Made by a program: the position numbers and the translations under genes. The notes under the pieces were generated by a model. That model saw nothing but the letters and a program-made list of their open reading frames with translations. It searched no databases and was not told where the DNA came from. A stretch of DNA of 64,000 bases from Sarocladium kiliense (taxonomy: Eukaryota > Ascomycota > Sordariomycetes > Hypocreales > Sarocladiaceae): contig JAUZTG010000042.1 of assembly GCA_030734395.1 (NCBI GenBank), forward strand, positions 1,674,001 to 1,738,000, given 5' to 3'. Below, piece after piece: positions 53,362-63,193 of the stretch (the stretch's first letter is position 1; each line of letters starts with the position of its first letter).

Positions 53362-53928
53362 ATGTCCTACTGCCCAGAGAGAGATGTCGAAAAGATTGCT
53401 AAAGGGTGGTCGATCGCCATGATCTACTCCAAAGAGCGACTTCGCAGAATTGACAAATTGGAGGATACGCAATTAGACGAAGCAGTCCGTGAAGGGCGAC
53501 TGGTTCTGGAGACAACATGTCTGTTCATTCACGCCTGCGTAAAGCGCGGCCAGTATGTGTGAGTAGAACCCACCCGTCCAGTGCTGTACTCAAGTCTGGA
53601 AGTGCCAGTAAGCACTGACATACTCTATTTCCGCAGGCTGCCTCTGGATTTCTGGCGCATTCTGCATTCGGAATACGGGATTGTGGTGTATCCATCCGCG
53701 ATGACCGAGGACATTGAGCCAGCAGGGCTCGGTGTCGACAAAACTTTCACCGAGGCATACGCTGGCCATATCGGTAAGTATCACACCATGACCCTGGTCA
53801 TGTTTCAATTACTCATGATTGATGCCATAGTCATGTTTGGCCGGAGCAACGGCACGCCACATCCACCACCCTGCCCTTTTGAGTACCTACAGGAGCCGCC
53901 GCCTGTCTATCAGAAGGATCCATCGTGA
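53362..53928 (+). CDS. Small unknown spliced protein
   Basis: I do not recognise this gene. Three exons are inferred: 53362-53558, 53637-53773 and 53831-53928. Introns are GTGAGT...CGCAG (78 nt) and GTAAGT...CATAG (57 nt), giving 143 residues. The second intron is a multiple of three without stop, so it may be retained. The first exon is helical and charged (RDVEKIAKGWSIAMIYSKERLRRIDKL, followed by an alpha-helix with Cys). The second has LPLDFWRILHSEYGIVVYPSAM. The third is proline-rich. There is no signal peptide or membrane segment. It lies downstream of the NLR on the same strand and ends 114 nt from the convergent molybdopterin synthase gene. It may be a real lineage-specific gene. Confidence 0.5.
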
Positions 53929-54041
53929 GAGAAGAGCAAGAGAGGATAAATGGAAGATTAATGAGGTACGAAATAGAAACCACCCGTGCAAACGTAACGC
54001 CGTAGTCCAACAGACAGCCAAATTCGTGATTCGTGATTTTG

Positions 54042-54584
54042 TTACTCGGTCACCTTATGTCCGACTGCTCCGTCGCGGTTCGCCCTCCAAACACCTTCCT
54101 CGCCTTCAAACTCCTCCCTCTTCCAGACCTCAACCTTGGATTTGCATTCTTCCAAGGCCTCCTCGCCAGCTCGCCACGCTGCCTGCCGATGGGGCGAGGA
54201 CAACGCGATAAGGATGCTCTCTTCTCCTATGGGCACAGTGCCTAGTCTGTGAAACATAGCAATGCCCTGCAGCCCATGTTTCGCCTTCATGGCCTGGCAA
54301 ATGGAGAGCATGGAGCGAAGAGCAAGTTTGTTATAAGCTGTGTATTGGAGCTCCTTCACCGGCTTGCCGTTGAAACTGTCCCTTGTAGTACCTGTGCTCT
54401 TATGTAAGTAGGTTACATTGCCTAGAAGTGTCCAGAAAGACATACCTGCGAACAACACGATTGCTCCGGCAGCTGGACTGCGAACTTTGTCCATGACTTG
54501 CTGGACGTTGAGGTGGTCATGGGTCAAGCCGACGAAGCAACCCTCACCGGCCATCTCCCAGACCTCTTCTGCCTGAGCAGCCAT
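54042..54584 (-). CDS. cnxH: Molybdopterin synthase catalytic (large) subunit, MoaE/MOCS2B
   Basis: It transfers sulfur from the small subunit's C-terminal thiocarboxylate onto precursor Z to form molybdopterin, needed for nitrate reductase and other Mo enzymes. Exons are 54584-54446 and 54391-54042, giving 162 residues, the family's usual size. The 54-nt intron has no stop and is in frame. Retention would insert 18 residues between FAG and TTRDSF, breaking the family's G-x-TRD block. Other signatures are GAIVLFAG, LQYTAYNKLALRSM, AMFHRLGTVPIGEESILIALSSPHR and the active-site lysine region VEVWKREEF. The ATG at 54584 was chosen over an upstream one at 54686, whose 34 extra residues are Ser/Thr-rich. 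Its promoter faces that of the RBM5-like gene, with 318 nt between starts. Confidence 0.92.
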   Translation of the reverse strand: MAAQAEEVWEMAGEGCFVGLTHDHLNVQQVMDKVRSPAAGAIVLFAGMSFWTLLGNVTYLHKSTGTTRDSFNGKPVKELQYTAYNKLALRSMLSICQAMKAKHGLQGIAMFHRLGTVPIGEESILIALSSPHRQAAWRAGEEALEECKSKVEVWKREEFEGEEGVWRANRDGAVGHKVTE

Positions 54585-54902
54585 GGGAGTAGTCAGGCTT
54601 CCGGCAGATAAAACAGATGATGACTTGTATAGAAAGCTCGTCGCTCGTGAGGTAGTGTGATCAAGATGAAGTGGTGGATTAGTCACTGTCTGCTCTGAAG
54701 ACCGCCTCTATGAAGCGCATGTCTTTAGCGTGGGGAATGTCAGCTGTCCCCAACCTCGATCTCCGGCCAACTCCACACATACCTACTTTCTTCACCGTCC
54801 AACTCCAGCTGCTTGAGGAAACAGCTTTTGTTTCGCAACGGCGATCTTCCAAAACCGACGCCGGGGTCTACAAGGCCTCGCCTCTCGAGACGAGCGCCCA
54901 AC
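54585..54902. promoter_or_regulatory. Bidirectional promoter, cnxH / RBM5-like
   Basis: 318 nt separate two divergent start codons, so both core promoters must lie within it. No TATA box or named site was identified with confidence. Confidence 0.45.
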
Positions 54903-57656
54903 ATGTATGAAGGCGATGATAACCAGATGCCCGACCGTGGTCGCCGCCACGACCTGAGAGCCGACCACAACGATCGGCGAGAGGATTCCTTCAGACGGCA
55001 GGGTAAACACACATGATCCGCGACGAGTTCCCACAGGCACAAGACAGGCGAAACCTTGCTTTTCACGACCATGGTATTTGGGCGAGAAGGCTAACTTCCG
55101 TGATTGGGACAACAAGACTATTCCAGATCGCCAGGCGCCAGGCATCGCAGTCGCGATTGGAAACGAACCGGCGGTAGCCATCGCGAAGATAGAGAGGACG
55201 AATGTCACCATCGAGATGGCAGGTCACGTCCTGATGAGAGACGAAGGGACTTTGATGCCGGGAACTATAGCGAGATGTACGACGAACCGAGGCAAGGCGA
55301 GTCGCGCCATGGTCGCTACGATGACCAGGACCGAGACTACGACAGATCGCGCTCAGCGTCAAGGCATCAAAGAAGAAGCTGGTCACGAAGCCCGACAAGA
55401 GATGCGGGACAGCCAAACGATACGGTCATTCTTGAGGGCCTTCCACACAGTATCTCGGCAAGCGAGGTTGGTCTCCCGTGGATATGAAGTCGACTCGATC
55501 CAACTTTGGCCCCAGTCCCATCACTGGCGGGGAATCTGCACATTTGCACGCTTGCGTGTTCATCCTTCGTCTTGCATCGACCGGTCCAGCAATGACCGTC
55601 CATTTCACGCTCTTATGAGTCTCATGGACTAATGATGAGCCATTACAGCTACGCGGGAGTCTACTCCACAAGTCTATCGCCATGGAATTCCCGAATATCG
55701 ACGTTCGTGTCCAGTCGTCTCGAGGTATGAAATCATAATGGGCATCTCGACCTTCAAATTATTGACGCCTTTAGGTCAACGCCGAGCGTTTGTTCAATTC
55801 GAAAACATAGACAATGCTGTGACCTTCGTGACCGAGCACTACCCAAAGCTCCTCATCACACTGCAAGACCCCACTGATGCGACGCCAGATGGTCAGTTTG
55901 AAGCATACCTTCACTACGCTCGTCGCCGAGAAGAGTGGGATTCGAGACCACAGACTGGTGGGAATTGGACTTGCCCATCGGTACGCCCATTCGTTCATCG
56001 CGAAAGAATCTTGGATGGGAAGGCTGACGACAGGCAGTGCAATTACTCCAATTACCCAACTCGAATGAAGTGCAAGATGTGCGATGCGCTTCCGATGGGT
56101 GAGCTTCCTCATTGCTATATCATCGAACGCTTCTGACCGTTGCACCAGAATCGAATTGGCAGCAGAGCCTCACAGGTGCTGCCGACGCCTCGAACACACC
56201 TTCACAAATCTTGGTTATCTACCCTCTCGCCTCATTTGTGGACGAAAGCATGCTCGCTGCAGATATGAGACGACTTGAGCGAGAGAAGCCTGATCGGTCC
56301 AAGGCAACGTCCGAGAGCGGTGCACCCAAGCTGAAGTCGACCGCTCCCGGTGCCGATAACTCAAGTCACGGCGCTCGAGAAGGTTCACTTCATCGTGTGT
56401 TTCTCATGAGGGATGTCAACACAGATGAGTCGTTCAAATACGGATTTGCAGAATTCTGGACCTTGGAGGACGCCACGGCTGCGCTCGCAAAGTTCAACAT
56501 GGCGCGCTCATTCAATGTTGCAGGCTGCGCCGTGACCATAGCCACAATTCACATGGGTGTCTTCTTACCCGAAGACAGAGAGCCGGACGAGTACGTGGAG
56601 CGGCAGTCCTTCCACCCGCTCTTCAACCCATCCCTACGCGTCCGTTATCGCGATCATCACGTTTACCCAAGCCAAATGATCGTAACGACGGAAGGACCTT
56701 ATGATGATCAGAAAAAGAACATGAGCGAGGAATCTGCAGAACAAAAGAAGGCCAAGAAACGGAAAGCGGAGGGTCCTGTGGGCAATTTGGCTGCGAAGAA
56801 GACTGCTGCACCTATGGGCGGGCAGATGGCTCTTTGGCAAAAGAAGCACGACGAGCTTCACGATGGTGCCGGTGCCGTAGGAGATGGTTCGGCTCCAGCT
56901 CAGGCCCAGGGAGCTTCGAGACCCAGCCCACCAAAACCCGATCCAAATGCGCCCATCAGGATCTCTCTATCAGGGTCAACTATCGGTGCACCTGCTCAAC
57001 CCGCCAAATCAGAACGTTCATCGCCCGAGAGGGCAGGATCTGATTCATCTACCGCCATCTCTTACGTTGACCGGGAGCGATTGATGTGCCTGATCTGCAT
57101 GCGCAAGTACAAATCTGTCGATGAGGTCAACATTCACGAACGGTCCCGCAACCACAAGCACGCCACGGAGAATGAGGACCTCGTCAAGGCTGCATTACCG
57201 CGCCTTGCAGTCAGGGACAAAAGACGCGGCAAGCAAGCCGCCGACGAATCAGCAGAGCAGCAGCAACAGTACCGCGACAGAGCCAAAGAACGCCGCCAAG
57301 CATACAACCAACCCACGAAACCCGTCGACCAGAACCCCAATAACACCAAAGCCCCCAAAGCAGATAACAGCAAGTCCGTGAAACCTGAAGAACCCAATAA
57401 GCCCGCCACATCCAAGGGTGCAGGCATGCTCGCGAAGATGGGCTGGACCGCTGGCGCAGGCTTGGGCGCGGATGGCAGTGGGCGGACGGAGGCAGTTGAG
57501 ACGACGGCGTATCAGGAGGGGGCTGGTCTCGGTGCTGAGGGTGCGAAGCTTGGGGATGCGGCGGCACTGGCGGAGAGGAAGACGACGGGGACTTATAAGG
57601 ATTATGTGAATACCGTGCAGGATAAGGCGAGGGAGCGGTACAACAAACTGGGATGA
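54903..57656 (+). CDS. RBM5/RBM10-like RNA-binding G-patch protein
   Basis: This is a nuclear splicing regulator of the RBM5/RBM10 class. Six exons are inferred: 54903-55002, 55117-55466, 55649-55724, 55775-55980, 56038-56098 and 56149-57656. They join in frame to 766 residues. Order of domains: an Arg/Asp/Ser-rich N-terminus (RS-like, to about 130); RRM1 (about 138-215; TVILEGLPHSIS and RRAFVQFENIDNAV); a RanBP2-type zinc finger with Cys242, 245, 256 and 259 (WTCPSC ... MKCKMC); a second RRM-like region (about 280-390); a C2H2 finger starting at Cys578 (CLICMRKY); and a C-terminal G-patch from about 687 (GAGMLAKMGWTAGAGLGADGSG). The intron inside the zinc finger is 57 nt, in frame and stop-free. 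Splicing it out is what creates the finger, which supports the model. The 114-nt first intron is the longest of the shorter set and contains a GCTAAC branch site. Confidence 0.88.
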
Positions 57657-58040
57657 GATGCGGGAAGGACATGCATTATTCAGAAGGGAAACGTCCAAGG
57701 TTGGCAAGACGGGAGCTCAGGATAGTTCCTCGCGAGAAGCCTCCTGATAGTGAACCGTGATATCTATTCGGTTTAAAAGGAACGGATCGTGAAGAAAACA
57801 TTAATCTGCCTCTGATGTAGCGAGGGTATCCGAAATTGTCAATGCTCAATATGCCAAAAACAACAGCCCACTCATTCCCAAGGAGCCCAGACCCAGCCTG
57901 TCTAATAATGATACGTCTTTGTGAGGTTATACACATGTGGAACATCCCTCCTTATGTACAATACGCCACAACCACCCTGATTTACTCGACCCAAAAAACA
58001 TTTCCTATCAATTTCGCATCGTTGATGTCGAGTTTTGATT
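57657..58040. other. Convergent spacer
   Basis: This is about 380 nt between two convergent stop codons (RBM5-like and yapsin genes). Nothing else was recognised. Confidence 0.5.
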
Positions 58041-59767
58041 TTACAGAACGACCATGACTGCCGCCATGAAGCCCATGAAGGCAACTGCAGCTGGGGCGCC
58101 GTCCCGGAAGGGGTTGCTGAGAAGAATGGCGGCATCATCTTCATCGTCGAAGTTATCGCCTGTGGGCTGGTTAGATGATACGGTAACAGTATGCGTGACA
58201 GGTGCCTCAGATGATGTTTGACGAGAATCATCATCGTCATCATCGCCTTGATTGTCGTCGTCTTCAGGGTTTTCAGGGAGGTCGGACTGACCTTCAACGC
58301 CCTGTACGTCAGGGAGGCCGGTGCCCGACTTGATCTCAACAAGGTCTGACTCGTCGCTGTCGTGGTTCGCCTGGGCAAGGCCGATTTTCTCGTTTGCGAG
58401 GTCGTAGACGACATATGCGGATCGGAGGAAGGTGTCGCCAAGGAGGGTGAAGCCGTCACCCTGGAAGCCGAAATCAGCTGTAGAGCCGATTCCGAAGATG
58501 CACACACTATCCCAATCGCCGAAGAGTCGGCGGGCTTCAGGGTCGCGCATAAGCTCATCCTGGAAATCCTCGTAGGCATTGACGATCATCTCGCTCAAAG
58601 GGACTCGAATGACCTTGCCTTCGAACTTGAAGTCGAAGGAGTAGCCCTTGCCCTTGTCACCGCGCCAGGCGCAGTCGGCGAAGGGCGCGAGCAGGCCGTC
58701 GATAGCAACGACACCGAACTCCTCGTGAATTTTCTGAACCTGATCGTCCGGCATCAGGCAAATGGTAGAGCCAGAGTCAAGGACAGCGTGTGAGTCAAGG
58801 TTGCCAAGGTCAATGTCATCAGCATCATCAGGAGTGTTGGCGTGGAAGCCAGTCAACTTGACGTTGAAATGCAGAGCCTCATCTTCGCCACTGAGCTCAT
58901 CAGGATGGATGTCCATCGTGGCGAGACTGCCGACGAACTTCTTCTGGTCAATGGCGCCGAAAAGAATACTGCCTTCATCGGATTCGATGGTGTTCTGCAA
59001 ATATGAAAGTCAGTAAGATGGGCGCCTTGATGATTAAAGGCAAGCAACGACGCAAGTTTCTGCATAGACGTACAAGCCAAAGACTGTAGGCAGGCGTGTC
59101 GATCAAGCCTTGTGAGACCATGTTGTCGACGATGGTAGGATACTGGCTGCCGGACGCGACATTCTTGCTGAAGCCCAGACCCATGATGCCGGCAGGACGG
59201 ACTGTGTCGAGGGCAAGGCCGAGCTGCTGTCCAGTAATTTTCTCGCCTCCAATTGTGACGGTGTCATTAATGTAATCGCCCATGATGTTCCTGCCGTCGA
59301 GGTAGGTGATGTCGAAGCCATTGCTGTCAATTGTTTCAAAGGTCGAACTCTCATCTGGATCGACTATGCCAGTGCAAGTCAGCAATGCGCTCACCCAAAC
59401 AGTAAGCATCCATAGCAGTGATGGAAAACTTACAAGGACGCAAGCAGTAGCCATAGAAGCTTTGCAAACGTTCGCTGGTACACAGATTGGATTCCGCTGA
59501 GTTCATCCATGTGTCACTGCTGCCCGTGTCGAGCAAGAAACCAATCGTCTGTGGTGGTGTGCCGATGCCGAACTCTGCGTAGTAACCACCGCCTGTCATA
59601 TTGTTCATGGCCTGGAGAAGAATGCTGCCGTCGGTCGCGTTGTTGGATTGACGACGAGTAATGGACGCAGGTAGGTTGAAGTTAAAGCGCTCGCGGCTGA
59701 CGGCCATAGAGACGTGCCCTGCGGAGGCGACGCCCGCGGCCGCGAGGACAAAGAGACACGAGTGCAT
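58041..59767 (-). CDS. GPI-anchored aspartyl protease (yapsin type)
   Basis: This is a secreted pepsin-family endopeptidase likely held at the plasma membrane or wall. Exons are 59767-59434, 59363-59074 and 58994-58041, giving 525 residues. The signal peptide is MHSCLFVLAAAGVASAG, with the start at 59767; an in-frame TTG at 59788 is not a start. A short pro-region contains a possible processing site (TRRQ). The first catalytic Asp80 is in LDTGSSDTW and the second Asp281 in LDSGSTICL. After about residue 430 comes an acidic, Ser/Thr-rich stalk (DDDNQGDDDDDD), then a small-residue site and a hydrophobic tail (AAVAFMGFMAAVMVVL) suited to a GPI anchor. The introns (70 and 79 nt) have good donors (GTAAGT, GTACGT). 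The cleavage preference (basic sites in yapsins) is inferred from the class. Confidence 0.9.
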
Positions 59768-60144
59768 GGCAGGCAGAGCTGTCTTCAATCGGGGATACTG
59801 AGTTCTAGGACGGTGAGATTTGTCGAAGCGAACCGTGGCAAGGCTGTCGGTGGCGCGAGCCTAGTGTTGGTGATGTCGTCTATCGATGCCACGAGAAAAG
59901 AATTACTGAATAAAATACAATAGCAGCCAGAAAGCAAGGAACAAGAAGTTGAGAAAGTAACGATGAAAAGGCGTCCAGTCACGCCCAAAGAGTATGATGG
60001 AGGTGGGAAAGTAACGAGATCTGGGTACAAGGCAGGCGACGAGGGGAATAGGCTGTTGGCTGGTGTTTCGGGAGCAGGACCGGGGTAGCGATCGGCGTTG
60101 TAAAAGGAGACCAGCGACAGGGTTTCTTGATCGAGGATTCAAGG

Positions 60145-60822
60145 ATGCGGATTTGGGCCAGTTGGCGTGCTTTTAACCAAACATGGCAATCATTATTCAC
60201 TCCGGCAAGACTTATTGGGACGGAGAATTGGGATCGAGTCACCAGACCTCCGTCCATTCATGGCGCCTCTAGGCTTCCCTCAGCCAAGGCAGTCCGGCAC
60301 GATGTGCATCTTCTGTCGATGTTCGATGAGGGTGGACGCACGGACGAAGGAAGCATTAGCGGGGCGAGGCAGCCCTTCAGGCGAGCTATAGCACTCGGGA
60401 TGAAATACGACTATGGACATGATGCCACTGTCGGTCAACTCGGTGTGTCATTGCCCAACTTCGAACAGCACGGTCCTTTGGAGACCTCATACTACGAACG
60501 AGGCACTGCTGCTACTGGAATGCTGAACGTTTTGAACGTGGCCGCCTGGAAAAGATCCGACGGTGCAGCCAGCGAACATAGACTGTGCCTGGCGCCATCA
60601 TGTGCAGCCACTAAACGCCTCCTCCGCCAGTTTAGTAGATGGACCTGGACCGGCTGCACCTTTTTGATCTGCTCCATCGCGCGTCGCCCTCCATGCTCCA
60701 AGTGGGCACAGCACCGCACCAGTGGCGCACAATCCCCCATCTGCACTGCCAACCTTCAGCTAAGGTCTAACCTTGTCCTTAACCATCCCTCCATCCATCC
60801 ACCCATCCATCGGCCACGTTAA
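60145..60822 (+). CDS. Hypothetical ORF, weak
   Basis: This is an open frame of 225 residues starting MRIWASWRAFNQTW. It contains no known motif, signal peptide or membrane segment, and the last 20 residues translate the CCAT repeat (HPSIHPPIHRPR). Such a length is somewhat rare by chance in DNA of this composition but not exceptional over a whole window. It is most likely noncoding. Confidence 0.15.
   Translation: MRIWASWRAFNQTWQSLFTPARLIGTENWDRVTRPPSIHGASRLPSAKAVRHDVHLLSMFDEGGRTDEGSISGARQPFRRAIALGMKYDYGHDATVGQLGVSLPNFEQHGPLETSYYERGTAATGMLNVLNVAAWKRSDGAASEHRLCLAPSCAATKRLLRQFSRWTWTGCTFLICSIARRPPCSKWAQHRTSGAQSPICTANLQLRSNLVLNHPSIHPPIHRPR
60786..60812 (+). repeat. Imperfect CCAT/CCCT tetranucleotide repeat
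   Basis: This is a short tract of CCAT units with single-base variants. It is an ordinary microsatellite. Confidence 0.7.
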
Positions 60823-61945
60823 CCTCCGATGCAGTTCAGGCCTGGGCGCCATATGAAACAGGGACCGACCCGAAGCGAGAGGAGCCGCCACAGCACATGC
60901 ATCAGTTCGAGTCGCAAATCAGTGAGACAGTGAATCAACCTGTCTCGTCCTTATTTTTCAGCTGACACAGCGCTTGGGGCTTCCAGATCCATCCCGTCGA
61001 AAGAAATTCCACATCGGCAACGGTAATAAGCCCGGTCTAACGTTGGAACGAGCTGATTCTGCCCTGGGCCTAGGGCCATTTTTCTCAGCCTCACCCGATG
61101 CGATTTACGGCAATGATCTCGGATTAGGGCCAATCCTCTAGGTCGCCTGAACAAAGGCGTCGCCTTCAGCTGAGAAGAACTTCATGACGTCCCGTGAACA
61201 GAGATCAAAGATTGGACCAACCAAGCATACAAACCAAAACGCCATTCAGTACGGGCTGTGCAAGCCCACAAGGCAGAGCGCCACCGCCCGTTCGAAGCTG
61301 TACTGGGAACGCTAGACTTTTGCCATGGCCTTCCGCACATCAGCTCATCCTTAGACTGCTCTAAAATAGCGTCTTGGCTAAGCGTAGAAGCCACCATCGT
61401 CACCTTCCGCCGCACCCTGACGGACCCTGTAGTGATATTCTTTGACAACGACAAGCAACATCGCCAAGCCTATTCAGTGATCATGTGTTGCTTTCTCTTA
61501 GGGTTTCCCGCATCCCCATGATCGCAGCCTTGCCCCAATGTGTCACGACTTCGGTGGCTTGGAGACTTAGATGCTAGACCGCTCATCGGCGGGGTCCGAG
61601 GCTCGTCTTCTTCGAAAGAACCGTGGGCCGCTGCGAAAACATCATCGCAAAAGAACCAGTCCAGCATTGAGCCAATATATCTCAACAAGGCTCTTTGAAG
61701 GAGGCGCAATTCTCACATCGTGTCACGGGTCTTTACTTACCAGTCGGTTGTATCGGAAAAGCATTTGCTGAGTCAGTGTTGGCCAATATGCCTGAAACCA
61801 CTCTCCATGTCATCTATCAAAACAAATTGCAATTGAACAAACAAACGCAGCTGTCTTGACTCTTCACAATGCGAAGTACCCAAAGATGCACCGGAGCCCG
61901 CGATCGGCGGTTATCAACGATGATCAACATGATGGAATTCTAGAT

Positions 61946-62553
61946 CTACTGCGATGACCAATGAGCCAACCATCCATTCCGTAGCATGTGTCGAGACAAA
62001 CTCAGAGAGTAGCATCGAATTACCTGTCTGAGTAACTTGTACTGCTCGTCAATCAGAGGGTTCACTTGATGATCGGGGCGGGGCACGCTGGTGAAAGTCT
62101 CATTCGGCAGAATACTAGGAAGAGTCTCGCCCCGGAGGATATACAGGTTCTCTCGAACACTGTCCCATTTGATCTGATCGGTGTGGCCTTTGGTCTTGCG
62201 ACTGTTTTGACAGTATAGGATCGGTTGTTCACATCTTCCGGTTCATCCTCAGTTGCCAGCAAGAGCGTCCTATTCCTCACACATCGTATGAGCTCGCGTA
62301 CTTCCGCGAGGGAGGTCGCTGCAGGGCGTCCGGTGCCAGATTCATTGAGCATTCGCACATCGGCAGGCTTCTTCTTGGGAAGAACGCAAGAAACAAGCCA
62401 CTTCTCTGGAATTGTTTCGCTGTCTTTGTAGGGAGCTCAGAAAATATCTGCTGAGGGGTATCGAAATGGGTCGGCAAGATCTTGATAGACATCTTGGCTG
62501 CTGGTGAAGAGACGATCAAGAGGAAAGTCGGTCCAGAGGCTTGACGGCGCCAT
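61946..62553 (-). pseudogene. Probable decayed protein-coding gene
   Basis: On the minus strand one frame from the ATG at 62553 reads as ordinary protein (LWTDFPLDRLFTSSQDVYQD ...). A TGA at 62439-62437 interrupts it, and the same frame continues (EKWLVSCVLPKKKPADVRML ... EVRELIRC). An intron with donor GTGAGG at 62280 and acceptor GCAAG at 62195 leads to a further 57 protein-like codons (IKWDSVRENLYILRGETLPS ... IDEQYKLLRQ). The frame then stays open to TAG at 61946-61948. I do not recognise a family. The stop codon suggests a pseudogene. A missed intron or a sequencing error could also explain it. Confidence 0.35.
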
Positions 62554-62791
62554 ATAGCCATGTGCGTGTATCTATACTGTTGTTGGACATCATGAATGCT
62601 GGGGCGACATTCCATACAGCTGTGAACCAAGCTGAAAGGGTCTTTGCCCATAGAATGAAATGCAGACAACGAGAAAGCCAAGTACTGTCGTTTCATTCGA
62701 TCCTGACCAATACCCAAAGTCTCCTTAAGGTGGATCACTGTAGGCAAAGAGCAGCCGTGAGCCATTGTAGAAACACCATGGCCTGCAAGAA

Positions 62792-62956
62792 TCAACTATA
62801 CCGTACTTGGGTGTCCATCAAGTCACTGAGTCCCGCGCAGCCATCGGGACTGTGCGGGAGGCAGTGAAACTTTGATAGATCAACCTCTTTGACACACACG
62901 GACGGCGACTCAGCACCAACGAACATAATTAAGAGGAAGAAAAGGAACAACCCCAT
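62792..62956 (-). CDS. Short ORF with signal-peptide-like N-terminus
   Basis: This is a 54-residue frame beginning MGLFLFFLLIMFVGAES, a clear hydrophobic leader, followed by a short mature part with three Cys (VCVKEV, FHCLPH, DGCAGL). A possible splice donor (CAA|GTACGG) sits near its end, so it may be only the first exon of a secreted protein that continues into the decayed region at 62,553-61,946. No complete model was found. Confidence 0.3.
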   Translation of the reverse strand: MGLFLFFLLIMFVGAESPSVCVKEVDLSKFHCLPHSPDGCAGLSDLMDTQVRYS

Positions 62957-63193
62957 TCTTTACGACTTGATGCGAGCATGGAACCGAGGGTCAAGCCTGC
63001 AATTGACGGGAGTCTGACTCGGTTGATGTTGAACAAGGTTTTGGCTTGTATTATAATACGACTATGATGAGTGCCATTCAAGTACATAAGACACGATCCA
63101 ATGTAGATTCCCGCAGGGGATCAGTTCTATCCGCTACACGACCACCTTAATACACCCCTGTTCCTCTGTCCTTCGCACACGTGCTGCCGACGT

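Larger units (their letters stand above)
59768..61945. other. Intergenic region with CCAT repeat and one long frame
   Basis: This is the upstream region of the yapsin gene. A frame of 226 codons (60145-60822) is open but without recognised features. A CCAT-type repeat lies at about 60,786-60,812. No other gene was seen. Confidence 0.45.

Noticed and set aside
62023..62024. Intron donor at CAG|GTAATTCG in the decayed gene
   Set aside because: The next acceptor leads directly to a TAG in frame, while simple read-through stays open for 24 more codons. The intron is unnecessary.
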